Of a DNA stretch of 64,000 nucleotides, positions 34,011-43,238 are shown piece after piece (position 1 is the stretch's first letter; each line of letters starts with the position of its first letter). This DNA is from CAYUWG01 sp964448285. Its GTDB lineage: Bacteria > Bacteroidota > Ignavibacteria > SZUA-365. The position numbers were made by a program, and so were the translations under genes. Location: assembly GCA_964448285.1 (NCBI GenBank), contig CAYUWG010000009.1, positions 24,514 through 88,513 of the forward strand, in the 5' to 3' direction. The notes beneath the pieces were generated by a model that saw only the letters and a list, made by a program, of their open reading frames with translations, did no database searches and was not told the DNA's origin.

Positions 34011-35132
34011 TTATGAGGCGAGGACTTTATCGTAGAATCGCTCGTATTGTGGAACTATGATGCTTGCATCGAAATGCTCTACAGCTCTACTTCTCGCTGC
34101 CTTTGAAAACTGTTCATACTTCGACGGTTGCGATAGCAGTTCAATTGCATATCGTGACATTCTGCCGATGTCGCCTAACTCCGCGATGTAGCCTGTCACA
34201 GAATGGATATTCACCTCGGGTAGCCCGCCGACACTTGATGAGATTACCGGTACGCCACAACTCATTGCTTCGAGAGCGGATAGACCGAAACTTTCCGATT
34301 GGCTTGGAAGGAGAAACAGATCAGAAGCGGCAAGGATTTCGTGAAGTGCATCCTGTTTCCCGAGGAAGTGAACGTCGTGGCAGATCTGCAATTCCCTGCA
34401 GAGGATTTCGCACTCCGAACGGTCAGGCCCGTCACCGACAAGAACCAACTTCGAAGGTATCGTGCTATGGACTTCCTTGAATATCCGTATAACGTCAGCG
34501 ACTCGTTTGACGGGACGAAAATTTGAAATGTGTGCGAGAATCTTTTCGCCGTTGGGAGCAATCCTCTCCTTGAAATGCGAACCATTCCCCGGTTTGTAGA
34601 TGTCCGTCTCGACGAAGTTTGGAATGACCTCAATCTCCTTTTCGATGTTGTAGGTCCGAAGCGTGGAGTCGCGAAGGAATTGTGAGACCGCGGTTACACC
34701 GTCACTGTGCATCGTTGAGAACCGCATGAGCGGAAGATACGATGGTTCCAAACCGACAAGCGTGCTATCCGTTCCATGCAGAGTCGTCACGAGCTTGATG
34801 TTCTTTTTCCCGATGATCTCCCTTGCAAGGTATCCGCTGATCGCATGTGGAATTGCGTAGTGCATGTGAAGGATGTCCAGGCTCTCATAGGTCGCAACCT
34901 CAACGAGCTTACTGGCAAGGGCTAAGGTGTAGAGATTGAATTCAAAAACCGGATACGTGCTCTGCTCAACGGCATGGAAATGCACATTGTCATAAACACG
35001 ACTGAGACGGAAGGGAATAGCGTAACTCACGAAGTGGATTGTATGACCGCGTTCGGCCAACTGAATGCCTAATTCAGTTGCGACTACGCCGCTTCCTCCA
35101 TACGTTGGGTAACAGGTGATCCCGATATTCAA
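34011..35132 (-). CDS. bshA: N-acetyl-alpha-D-glucosaminyl L-malate synthase BshA
   Basis: 373 residues, GT4 fold. The N-terminus NIGITCYPTYGGSGVVATELG, the internal HMHYAIPHAISGYLA and HGTDSTLVG, and the C-terminal ESFGLSALEAMSCGVPVISSSVGG are the BshA signature. It joins GlcNAc from UDP-GlcNAc to L-malate, the first step of bacillithiol synthesis. The start codon is TTG with AAGGA 7 bases upstream. bshB and bshC are not in this window. Confidence 0.92.
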   Translation of the reverse strand: MNIGITCYPTYGGSGVVATELGIQLAERGHTIHFVSYAIPFRLSRVYDNVHFHAVEQSTYPVFEFNLYTLALASKLVEVATYESLDILHMHYAIPHAISGYLAREIIGKKNIKLVTTLHGTDSTLVGLEPSYLPLMRFSTMHSDGVTAVSQFLRDSTLRTYNIEKEIEVIPNFVETDIYKPGNGSHFKERIAPNGEKILAHISNFRPVKRVADVIRIFKEVHSTIPSKLVLVGDGPDRSECEILCRELQICHDVHFLGKQDALHEILAASDLFLLPSQSESFGLSALEAMSCGVPVISSSVGGLPEVNIHSVTGYIAELGDIGRMSRYAIELLSQPSKYEQFSKAARSRAVEHFDASIIVPQYERFYDKVLAS

Positions 35133-35181
35133 TGGTATTTCCTTTTAAATTTCAAAGACAACGCCTTCACAACATACACCG

Positions 35182-35817
35182 ATGCAAGAAGATTTCATTT
35201 CACATGAGAAAGATTGGTTCAGCACCATCGATGGGCAGGCACAAGCAGAAATTAAAGTCCTCGCTTCACGATTCCTCAGTTTCCTGAGACCTGTAGAAAG
35301 CACGAGTAAATTTGAATCGTGGCTGGTTGAATTGAGACGGTCTCATTTCGATGCGTCGCATCATTGCTTTGCATATCGGTTGGGATTGCTTGGTGACATC
35401 TTCCGGTACTCCGATGACGGTGAACCAGCCGGGACCGCAGGCTCACGTATCTATCATGCCATCGCTTCGCGTGAGTTTACCAACGTGGCGCTTGTCGTTG
35501 TGCGATACTTCGGTGGGACGAAGTTAGGGGTCGGTGGGTTGTCGCGCGCATACAGCGATGCCGCAGAAGCGGTTCTCACTACAGCTTCGATCGTTGTCCA
35601 ATACGTGACGGACGAAGTGCGTGTCACTTTCCCGCATGACTACACGAGCCAGGTTCATCACACCATTGAGCAAGCAAGCGCCGAAATCACCGGGCGTTTC
35701 TATCAGGATGATGTGAAATACACCGTTCGTGTACGACGGTCTGTTACGGAGAAGTTCTGCTCATTGATCAAGGAGCGAACCCTCGGTCATTCCACGGTCG
35801 AAGTCATGAACTCGTGA
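35182..35817 (+). CDS. YigZ/IMPACT family protein
   Basis: 211 residues of the UPF0029 family. The conserved core reads DDGEPAGTAGSRIYHAI followed by VVVRYFGGTKLGVGGLSRAYSDAA, with the ferredoxin-like C-terminal domain after it. Family members bind nucleic acid or GTP-associated translation factors; the role in bacteria is not settled. It is divergent from bshA with a 49-base gap and its last 31 bases overlap the end of the convergent hpnE. Confidence 0.88.
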   Translation: MQEDFISHEKDWFSTIDGQAQAEIKVLASRFLSFLRPVESTSKFESWLVELRRSHFDASHHCFAYRLGLLGDIFRYSDDGEPAGTAGSRIYHAIASREFTNVALVVVRYFGGTKLGVGGLSRAYSDAAEAVLTTASIVVQYVTDEVRVTFPHDYTSQVHHTIEQASAEITGRFYQDDVKYTVRVRRSVTEKFCSLIKERTLGHSTVEVMNS

Positions 35818-37148
35818 TCGTTGAAATCCTCGTGCTCGCTTTGAAGAAAGCGTTGCACCTCGCCCGCGGCAGCGAATCCACTCCGAGCAGCGCTTTCGAT
35901 TGTAGCCGGTAATTTCGTCGCAGTCCAATCGCCGGCGCTGAATACGCCCCGGATTGCAGACGAGGTTTTCGGGCGATATTGCTCCAAACCCGGTTGAGGA
36001 GTGAAAGTCGCAGCCCGTTCCTTTATCGCTTTCACACGCGTAATGTGTGAGGGAGTGGTACCTGGAAAATGAGCGCATATCTCTTCAACGACCATCTTCT
36101 CGATCTCGCTTCGGCTCATATCAGCAATTCCCTGCGCAGCGGAGATCGTGCACGAGTAGAGCCAGGTTTCGTCCTTCGATTTCCCTTTGAAGAAAATCCA
36201 TTGCGTATTCGTGCCGAATAATCCGGTCATCGGCTCGTCCGTGATTTTCATTTTCGACCAGACATGGATGGATAGAATCGGTGATGGAATGAAACGAACG
36301 AACGAACGATTCATTCCATCGCCAAGGACCGAATCAATGTGCCACGGCGCCACAGCGGTTACCACAGACCGTGAAAAATAAATCCCTGCATCCGTTTCAA
36401 TCAGAATGTGATCGCCTTCATGTCGCAATCCGGTGACATCGGTTCGCACATGAATGCTTCCCTGTAGGTTCTCGATATACTCGACAGCTTTTGTCACGAA
36501 GACTTCGGACAATCCTACGTTCGGCAGGAGAAGCGATGAATGTTCCTTCTGTCCTAAGAACACTTCCCTGAAGACAACCGCAAAGAGTTTTGCCGAAGCA
36601 TCATGCACGTCAGTGTTCATCGTGGCGAGCACGAGAGGTTGCCAAAAAAACTCTGTCGCGTTCTCCGATTGCCGATGCGCTTTCAACCAATCGGCCACGG
36701 TGTATGAATCGAGGGCGTGCAGTGCTGCTGTGTCCAGCCTCTTCAAACTCCAGGCAGCGACGATGATATTCACCCGTTCACGCCATGAGAGGATTTCGTA
36801 ATGGAGAAAGGCTTGCAGCAATCCAAACGGATGGGGCAACCGGCCGCGTTGCAGTGAGGCCGTTCTTCCATCCCGATGGCGAAACGGTATGCGAAGTCTA
36901 TCGATTCGATCAACGCTTGTCTGTGCACCGATCATTTCGAGAAATCGCAGCGTCGCCGTGTAGCATCCCATGAGCAAATGCTGTCCGTTATCCAGCACGT
37001 CCCCGCTCAGTGGATCTTTGAAAGAAAATGCACGACCGCCTAAAAACGGTTTTCGTTCAATCAGAGAGACCGAATACCCGCATCTACAAAGCTCGGCGGC
37101 GGCAACCAATCCGGCTATGCCGCCTCCGATAACGACACAATCGGTCAT
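35787..37148 (-). CDS. hpnE: hydroxysqualene dehydroxylase HpnE
   Basis: 453 residues, FAD-dependent amine-oxidase/phytoene-desaturase fold. The N-terminal dinucleotide motif is VVIGGGIAGLVAAAEL, and LDNGQHLLMGCYTATLRFL is specific for HpnE. The C-terminal FAD segment is RGVFSAGDWTATKLPATIESAARSG. It removes the hydroxyl group of hydroxysqualene using a reduced flavin to give squalene. It overlaps the hpnD stop by 4 bases and completes the HpnCDE route. Confidence 0.93.
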   Translation of the reverse strand: MTDCVVIGGGIAGLVAAAELCRCGYSVSLIERKPFLGGRAFSFKDPLSGDVLDNGQHLLMGCYTATLRFLEMIGAQTSVDRIDRLRIPFRHRDGRTASLQRGRLPHPFGLLQAFLHYEILSWRERVNIIVAAWSLKRLDTAALHALDSYTVADWLKAHRQSENATEFFWQPLVLATMNTDVHDASAKLFAVVFREVFLGQKEHSSLLLPNVGLSEVFVTKAVEYIENLQGSIHVRTDVTGLRHEGDHILIETDAGIYFSRSVVTAVAPWHIDSVLGDGMNRSFVRFIPSPILSIHVWSKMKITDEPMTGLFGTNTQWIFFKGKSKDETWLYSCTISAAQGIADMSRSEIEKMVVEEICAHFPGTTPSHITRVKAIKERAATFTPQPGLEQYRPKTSSAIRGVFSAGDWTATKLPATIESAARSGFAAAGEVQRFLQSEHEDFNDHEFMTSTVE

Positions 37149-38047
37149 GTGATGGAAGCGTATTGCAATGGCGAGCGTCCCCAGTATTCGCTTAACGCAA
37201 GGCGCAGCTTCGTCATCGAAGAGACGCGCACTTTGGATGAGAAAACATCATAGTTCCGTTCTTCGATTTTTTTAAGAAGCCGGAAATAAATACGATCCAT
37301 GATCCGGGCCGCAAAGAAGGCCTTGTAATCCTCATGCGCAAGCTGATTCCTCGCCGTCGTGTAATAGGTCCTTGCGCGAACGGTTTCGAATCGCATCATC
37401 TCAACGAAGGACTCATTGTACACGTGCGCAAGGAGTTGCCCTTCATCATATCCGAATCGTTTGAAATCCTCCATCGGAATGTAGATGCGATTGCGCTTCG
37501 CATCGCTTCGAACGTCGCGAACGATATTCGTGAGTTGGAGAGCGATGCCGAGATTGATCGCATACTCTTTCGTGTGTTCGTTCTTGTATCCGAATATCTC
37601 ACTGCACATCAATCCAACCGAGGAAGCGACTTTGAAACAGTACTCATAGAGTTCGTCGAACGTCTCGTACCGGTTCTTCTCCAGATCCATTCTCATCCCA
37701 TGAATGAGGTCGAAGAAGTGATCGGTGGGAATATTGAAGCGCTTCGCTATCGCATTGAGTTTATTCAGAAGCGGATACGATGACTGGTTGCGAAAACCGC
37801 GTTCGACTTCTTCTGCCCAGAACGCGAGACGCTGATGTTTTATCTGGTGATCGTCGCCGCTATCGACGATATCATCGGTGCATCGGCAGAAAGCGTAAAC
37901 CGTGTTGATTGCATCGCGCTTGGGTTCCGGAAGCAGCGCAAACGAAACGAGGAAGTTCGTCCGGCTTTGCTTCGCGACGTGGGCAAAGTCGTTGTTCGAG
38001 TGATATGATTGTTCAGCGGAGAGAAACAAGGCTTCGTATAAAGACAC
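37145..38047 (-). CDS. hpnD: presqualene diphosphate synthase HpnD
   Basis: 300 residues of the squalene/phytoene synthase family. Aspartate motifs that bind Mg-diphosphate: CRCTDDIVDSGDD and TNIVRDVRSDAKRNRIY. HpnD joins two farnesyl diphosphates into presqualene diphosphate. The start is a GTG at 38047, 35 bases inside the end of hpnC. Gene order hpnC-hpnD-hpnE is the standard one. Confidence 0.92.
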   Translation of the reverse strand: MSLYEALFLSAEQSYHSNNDFAHVAKQSRTNFLVSFALLPEPKRDAINTVYAFCRCTDDIVDSGDDHQIKHQRLAFWAEEVERGFRNQSSYPLLNKLNAIAKRFNIPTDHFFDLIHGMRMDLEKNRYETFDELYEYCFKVASSVGLMCSEIFGYKNEHTKEYAINLGIALQLTNIVRDVRSDAKRNRIYIPMEDFKRFGYDEGQLLAHVYNESFVEMMRFETVRARTYYTTARNQLAHEDYKAFFAARIMDRIYFRLLKKIEERNYDVFSSKVRVSSMTKLRLALSEYWGRSPLQYASIT

Positions 38048-38861
38048 CGACCATTTCTTTTCGACTCAATGACGGTCGAATTGCGAGTGCATTATAGTCA
38101 GTCGCGGCAATTTTATCCAGTACTTTCATTCCTCCGTGCCAGATCGCACGAAGTTCGACGCGAAACCGCAAGGGCACATACGCAAACAACGCTTTCGCCG
38201 CAAAGAAGAACTCACGCGTTCGTTCAACCTGAAATCGCATCAGTTCTCTGAACTCCTCAGTGTCCTTTCCTACGAGAACATCCTCGATATGCACTCCGAA
38301 CTTCAACATTTCGTCCTTCGGCAAATAGACTCTTGGTTTCAGGCGGTCGCGGGAAACGTCCTGCCAGAAGTTTGCGAGTTGAAGTGCGGTGCAAAGCGCG
38401 TCAGCCGATGGAATGGTGTATTCGTTCCGACATCGAAAAAGCGAAAGCATGATTCGTCCAACCGGATTCGCTGACTTCGCACAGTAAGAGATCACTTCGT
38501 CGAACGACTCATAATCCTTCTTGACGACATCTTGTTCAAAAGCATCCAGCAAGTGATGAAACGGTTCGGTTGTCATTTCGAAGCGCTTCAGAGTATCAGC
38601 GAGAGCGATGAAAACGGGTTCGTCATTCGTTACATCGTCGCTTCGCACCAGTTTTTTTCTCCACTCTTCGAGACATTGCAACCGAAAATCGGCCGATACA
38701 TTTCCTTCATCAGCAAAGTCATCAGCCGCGCGCGCAAATGCATACACGGCAGCAACATGATTTCGGAGATTCGCAGGCAACATCCAGGAGGCAACGGGAA
38801 AATTTTCGTAGTGCTCTCGCGCTATCGTCCTGCAATGACGGTATGCTTCATCGAGGGTCAT
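38013..38861 (-). CDS. hpnC: hydroxysqualene synthase HpnC
   Basis: 282 residues of the same fold as HpnD, with FARAADDFADEGN and ANFWQDVSRDRLKPRVYLP as the aspartate motifs. HpnC converts presqualene diphosphate to hydroxysqualene. Its gene starts 5 bases after the Rsm22-like gene, so the squalene genes share a transcript with it. No squalene-hopene cyclase is visible here. Confidence 0.92.
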   Translation of the reverse strand: MTLDEAYRHCRTIAREHYENFPVASWMLPANLRNHVAAVYAFARAADDFADEGNVSADFRLQCLEEWRKKLVRSDDVTNDEPVFIALADTLKRFEMTTEPFHHLLDAFEQDVVKKDYESFDEVISYCAKSANPVGRIMLSLFRCRNEYTIPSADALCTALQLANFWQDVSRDRLKPRVYLPKDEMLKFGVHIEDVLVGKDTEEFRELMRFQVERTREFFFAAKALFAYVPLRFRVELRAIWHGGMKVLDKIAATDYNALAIRPSLSRKEMVGVFIRSLVSLR

Positions 38862-38866
38862 CGGCT

Positions 38867-40006
38867 TCAGAGTTTCGTGACCGTCGCTTCAAGACCGACA
38901 CGAACGTCGTGAGCTCGATACTCAGCATCATGGATGCAAACGACGTCGTAGCGGTCAAGCTCGTCGAATGCGGCATTCTCATACGTCGTATCGCGACGGT
39001 TCTTCATGTAGAGCCTCCTTCCCTCCGTTCCGCAGAGATATGCGAGCGTTCTTCCCTTCTGCACGAGCAGTTCGCTTACGACGCGTTGATACCTGTCGCC
39101 TTCGCTCAACCGATCCCCGTATGTTTCTCCATGGAGATTGAGCGTGACATAACTGAACTTCAGTGACTCTTTTCTGTGACCGATCATCAGATCAATCGCT
39201 TCGATAAAAGCCGGCCGTTCCCATTCGATATCGTGATGGCACCAATCCCTCGGATGGTTCAGCGCCGGGCACGTCGCCTGTCGAAAACAAGGTGCATAGA
39301 CAGTCCACCCATCCTCGATGCAATCATCCCGGAATGCGAGAAGACCGCGCGACACGGGAAGTAGCGCCGGTTCGATCAACACGACGAAACCTTTCAATGC
39401 AAGCTGTGACTTCATCCACATGCGCACGTGCTGTCTCCATTCCTTTTCGATTTCTCCCAGCACGTTCATTCCGAGAATCAGATCATACTTCGCATCGAGC
39501 GTGCGCGCTTGTGACAGGTCTAACCGCACTTCATCATACGAAGCGATGAACGGGTGCCATGCTTGCGTGACCGCATGATTAACCGACGACGTGAATATGA
39601 GGTTTTCATTCAACGCATCGCACGCGGTGTATTCGAACGCCGGAATCGCCTTGCCTTCCGCCTCACGCAACGCAGCCCACGCAGCGAGTCCGAGCAATCC
39701 CGTTCCCGTTCCGCAACCAGCATCGAGGATCCGTATCCGTTGCGGAAGTGTCGGACTGAGTATGAGTTCATTCAACGGATGAACGAGCTTCAGGAAATTC
39801 GCCGTCGTGTAGTATGCGAAATACGCTTGCTGTGTTTTTGAATTTGTGAGGTAACGAGGATGGTCAGCGACGTTCCCTGAATTGAACGATTCCGCCAACC
39901 TCTCTACTTCCGTCTTCAGATGCTGAAATGCGCGTTCGTCACCGGGAGAAAGACCAAGCACGGTTTCAACGACTTCCGGATACCACGGAGGAAGCTGATA
40001 CACCAT
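38867..40006 (-). CDS. Rsm22/METTL17-like SAM-dependent methyltransferase-fold protein
   Basis: 379 residues. Rossmann SAM loop ILDAGCGTGTGLLGL at about residue 93-107. The family signature lies after it: APCFRQATCPALNHPRDWCHHDIEWERP, with Cys240, Cys246 and Cys256, and a fourth conserved-position Cys325 in AYLCGTEGR. In METTL17, the human mitochondrial relative, four such Cys hold a [4Fe-4S] cluster and the protein helps assemble the small ribosomal subunit. A similar ribosome-associated role is likely here. It lies between a His-tailed small protein and hpnC in one operon. Confidence 0.77.
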   Translation of the reverse strand: MVYQLPPWYPEVVETVLGLSPGDERAFQHLKTEVERLAESFNSGNVADHPRYLTNSKTQQAYFAYYTTANFLKLVHPLNELILSPTLPQRIRILDAGCGTGTGLLGLAAWAALREAEGKAIPAFEYTACDALNENLIFTSSVNHAVTQAWHPFIASYDEVRLDLSQARTLDAKYDLILGMNVLGEIEKEWRQHVRMWMKSQLALKGFVVLIEPALLPVSRGLLAFRDDCIEDGWTVYAPCFRQATCPALNHPRDWCHHDIEWERPAFIEAIDLMIGHRKESLKFSYVTLNLHGETYGDRLSEGDRYQRVVSELLVQKGRTLAYLCGTEGRRLYMKNRRDTTYENAAFDELDRYDVVCIHDAEYRAHDVRVGLEATVTKL

Positions 40007-40036
40007 TCGATGGAGCGCGTATCGGTTTGAAGGCGA

Positions 40037-40306
40037 TTAGTGATGATCGTGCCCGCAATCACACCCGTCGGCATGATCATGCGCGCCGGCGCCCATTTCC
40101 ATTTCATCGTACGCTTCTATCACGATGGACGCAAGGTCGAGCACCATCCCGAGTTTTTCTTCCGGGACGAAAGTGGAAAACAGAAGCAAGCCGGCTTCCA
40201 GGCGCTGCTGAGGCTGTTCGATGTTATAAACCGTTTCGAGTAAAACACCGGCATCTTCATCGGTAACGTTGAGATATCCTTTTTCCAGAGCCGTTTCGAG
40301 TTTCAT
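40037..40306 (-). CDS. small protein with His/Asp/Cys metal-binding tail
   Basis: 89 residues from the ATG at 40306 (AAGGA 7 bases upstream; a longer frame was not used). The first ~70 residues are acidic and helical (LETALEKGYLNVTDEDAGVLLETVY). The last 14 residues, HDHADGCDCGHDHH, hold five His and two Cys, a metal-binding tail of the type seen in nickel or zinc handling proteins. It is the first gene of the unit with the Rsm22-like gene, whose putative Fe-S site might be a target, though this is only suggested by position. Confidence 0.65.
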   Translation of the reverse strand: MKLETALEKGYLNVTDEDAGVLLETVYNIEQPQQRLEAGLLLFSTFVPEEKLGMVLDLASIVIEAYDEMEMGAGAHDHADGCDCGHDHH

Positions 40307-40455
40307 TGTTATTCCTTTTTGAATGTCATAAGCTAATGCAAAGTAACACATTCACAACAGAAAGAGCTTGCGTATTCGTTTTTCACCGATCTATCTATCG
40401 CTATATTTCAGCGTCATTGCAGTCGCATGACTCCGAGTACCTGCTCTTTCTCTTC

Positions 40456-40971
40456 ATGTCCATCACCGAAACGATTCCTCATCTCTCCATCCGTAAAGCA
40501 CGTCCTTCCGATGCGGAGGCTTTCCTCTCGCTTGTCGATGCGCTTGCGGAATTCGAAAAACTGCAACGACCGGATGAGGCAGCCAGAGAGAGACTGAAGC
40601 GCGACGTCTTTGGAGATGCACCTCGCATCGAAGTCTATCTCGCTGCTCTCGGTGAAGAAATCGTCGGCTATGGGATCATCCTTGAGACGTACTCGAGCTT
40701 CCTCGCTCTACCGACCCTATACCTCGAAGATATTTTCGTGCTTCCGCACTATCGCGGGCAAGGCATCGGCAAGCGGTTGTTTCTTGCACTGGCCTCGCTT
40801 GCAAAACAGCGCGGCTGCGGTCGCATGGAATGGACGGTGCTCGACTGGAACCGACATGCAATAGATTTCTACACGAATTTCGGCGCGAAGCATATGAGCG
40901 AATGGCAGTTGTTTCGCCTGACGAAGAAAGAATTGGAAGAACTCTCTCTCAACCAAACTGTTCACAGCTAA
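40456..40971 (+). CDS. GNAT family N-acetyltransferase
   Basis: 171 residues from the ATG at 40456, the start of the conserved fold (SIRKARPSDAEAFLSLVDAL). The acetyl-CoA site is VLPHYRGQGIGKRLFLAL, followed by MEWTVLDWNRHAIDFYTNFGAK, as in spermidine/diamine acetyltransferase-like enzymes. The substrate is unknown. It is divergent from the small His-tailed gene and precedes the peptidase by 23 bases. Confidence 0.87.
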   Translation: MSITETIPHLSIRKARPSDAEAFLSLVDALAEFEKLQRPDEAARERLKRDVFGDAPRIEVYLAALGEEIVGYGIILETYSSFLALPTLYLEDIFVLPHYRGQGIGKRLFLALASLAKQRGCGRMEWTVLDWNRHAIDFYTNFGAKHMSEWQLFRLTKKELEELSLNQTVHS

Positions 40972-40994
40972 CCATCCACAATCCCGGTATAACG

Positions 40995-43193
40995 ATGTAT
41001 CGCAAAAGTCTCTCTCTTTTCATTCTCGCGTTTATCGCCCTTGCACCACTAACAGCGCAAAAGAAACCTGTCACTCTTCAGGACGCTTTTTCGAACCGCG
41101 AACTTTCGGGAGGCAGACCAGCGTCGGTTCGCTGGCTGAAGGACGGAAAGAGTTATTCCATCCAAAAGCCTGACAAGGAAACCAAAGTCACGAACATCTG
41201 GAAGGTCGATGTAAAAACCGGCAAGGAAGAACTCCTCATCGATGTCTCCGGATTGAAATCGCCGGAGAGTGATAAGCCGTTCCAGTACGTCTCGTATCAA
41301 TGGAGTGAAGATGAGAGCGCGATCATCTTCACACTTTCACAGAAAAACATCTGGCGGCATTCGACGACTGGCGACTATGCGGTCTATCTCGTGAAGAGCA
41401 AGAAGCTGATTCCATTGCCTGTCAAAACGAGCGGGATGCGAAACGTGAAGGTCTCCCCTGATGGACGTTGGGTCGGCTATGTTTTCGAAGACAACATCTG
41501 GATCTTCGCGCTTGAAACCGGAAAGGAAATGCAGTTGACACACGATACGGATGACTTCGTGTACAATGGCCGCTTCGGTTGGGTGTATGAGGAAGAGTTC
41601 AGCATCGTCGATGGATGGGCATGGTCGCCGGATAGCAAGCGCATTGCATTCTGGCGTGAAGATGAAAGGCAGGTTCCGGAGATCAAACTGACGAATTGGG
41701 ATGAGTTGTATTACGAATTCACAGCGATCCGTTATCCCAAAGCCGGCGATAAAAATCCGATCGAACGAATAGGCGTCATCGAGATTGCGTCGTTGAAGAC
41801 AACATGGATGGATATCGGAAAGGAAACGGACATCTACATCCCGCGCATGTTCTGGACGGAGGATCCGAATACGCTCTTCATCTATCGCCTGAACCGGAAT
41901 CAAAATCACCTCGAGCTTCTTTCTGCCGACGTCACAACTGGAAAAACACGCGTCATCCTTGAAGAGAAATCCGCCACAGGATGGATCGAAGTGGAAGACA
42001 GCAGCATTCTCCATTTTCTCAAATCGCGGAAGCAGTTTCTCTGGATGTCCGAGCGTGACGGATGGAATCACCTTTACCTTTACGACTACAGCGGCAAACT
42101 CATTCATCGTGTCACGAAGGGCGAATGGGAAGTGATGCAGCTTGCAGGCGTTTCGAAAGATGAAAAGAGCGTGTACTACGTCAGCACTGAGGATACACCG
42201 CTCGAACGCCATCTCTATCGCATCAATATCGATGGCGCAAAGAAAGAGAAGCTGACGAAGGAAACAGGAGTCCACAGCATCAACATGAATTCAACCTGCG
42301 AGTTCTTTATCGATAGCTGGTCAAGTACGATCCAACCGCCAAGTGCTCACATCAAGGATGGGAAAGGCAAAGCGCTCCGTATGATGAGTGAAGCGAAGAA
42401 AGAAACGTTCGAGAATTATCACTGGTCGCAAAAGGAAGTCTTCAGCTTCACAACGTCCGATGGGATGCTCCTGTATTGCTCGATGATCAAGCCGCCGAAC
42501 TTCGACTCCAATAAGAAATATCCGGTCTATTTCGATGTGTACGGCGGTCCCGGCAGGCAGAACGTTCGCAATCAATGGCCGGGTGCGCTTCATCAGTGGA
42601 TCGCGAACGAAGGCTTCATCGTGTTTCAGATCGACAACCGCGGTGGTGGCGCTCGCGGGACGGCATTCAAACACGCAGTATATAAGCAGCTTGGGAAGTG
42701 GGAAGCGCACGATTACATCGAAGGTGCGAAATATCTCGCCACGATTCCATACGTCGATACAGAAAACATCGGCATTTGGGGATGGAGCTACGGAGGTTAT
42801 ATGGCGGCACTGACACTTCTGCTTGGCGGTGACTACTTCAAAGCGGCAGTTTCAATAGCGCCGGTTACAGACTGGAAGTTCTACGATACGATCTATACGG
42901 AACGATACATGCTTCGCCCACAGGACAATCCCGATGGATATAAAGTCGGCTCTTGTCTTGAACATGCTGACAGTTTGAAGGGGCGTTTGCTCATCATCCA
43001 CGGCGGCGCCGATGATAACGTTCACATGCAGAACACCGTGCAGTTCATCGATAAACTCATCAACGACGGAAAGCAGTTCGATATGCGTCTGTATCCCAAC
43101 GGCAACCACGGTATGGTGAACAGCATGAAGGCACGTTTTGGCTTGTTCGAGTACTTCATGGGTTTCATGAAACGGAATCTTCAGGGCACGTGA
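40995..43193 (+). CDS. dipeptidyl peptidase IV (S9B)
   Basis: 732 residues with a signal peptide (MYRKSLSLFILAFIALAPLTAQ). The ATG at 40995 was chosen because it opens this signal; a longer frame runs upstream. An N-terminal eight-blade propeller carries the substrate-amine site YEEEFSIVDGWAWSPDS, and the C-terminal hydrolase has nucleophile Ser in GWSYGGYMAAL, Asp in GGADDNVH and His in NGNHGM. It removes X-Pro dipeptides from exported peptides in the periplasm or at the surface. Confidence 0.93.
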   Translation: MYRKSLSLFILAFIALAPLTAQKKPVTLQDAFSNRELSGGRPASVRWLKDGKSYSIQKPDKETKVTNIWKVDVKTGKEELLIDVSGLKSPESDKPFQYVSYQWSEDESAIIFTLSQKNIWRHSTTGDYAVYLVKSKKLIPLPVKTSGMRNVKVSPDGRWVGYVFEDNIWIFALETGKEMQLTHDTDDFVYNGRFGWVYEEEFSIVDGWAWSPDSKRIAFWREDERQVPEIKLTNWDELYYEFTAIRYPKAGDKNPIERIGVIEIASLKTTWMDIGKETDIYIPRMFWTEDPNTLFIYRLNRNQNHLELLSADVTTGKTRVILEEKSATGWIEVEDSSILHFLKSRKQFLWMSERDGWNHLYLYDYSGKLIHRVTKGEWEVMQLAGVSKDEKSVYYVSTEDTPLERHLYRINIDGAKKEKLTKETGVHSINMNSTCEFFIDSWSSTIQPPSAHIKDGKGKALRMMSEAKKETFENYHWSQKEVFSFTTSDGMLLYCSMIKPPNFDSNKKYPVYFDVYGGPGRQNVRNQWPGALHQWIANEGFIVFQIDNRGGGARGTAFKHAVYKQLGKWEAHDYIEGAKYLATIPYVDTENIGIWGWSYGGYMAALTLLLGGDYFKAAVSIAPVTDWKFYDTIYTERYMLRPQDNPDGYKVGSCLEHADSLKGRLLIIHGGADDNVHMQNTVQFIDKLINDGKQFDMRLYPNGNHGMVNSMKARFGLFEYFMGFMKRNLQGT

Positions 43194-43238
43194 TGTTTTT
43201 CATCGCAACTGCGACAGAGCCTTACGAGCTGACCTGAC

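Noticed and set aside
35147..35153. TAAATTTC upstream of yigZ as a promoter
   Set aside because: No TTG at the required distance.
40339..40346. TTACTTTG upstream of the small His-tailed gene
   Set aside because: The first two bases do not fit TAnnTTTG and no TTG lies 19-21 bases upstream.
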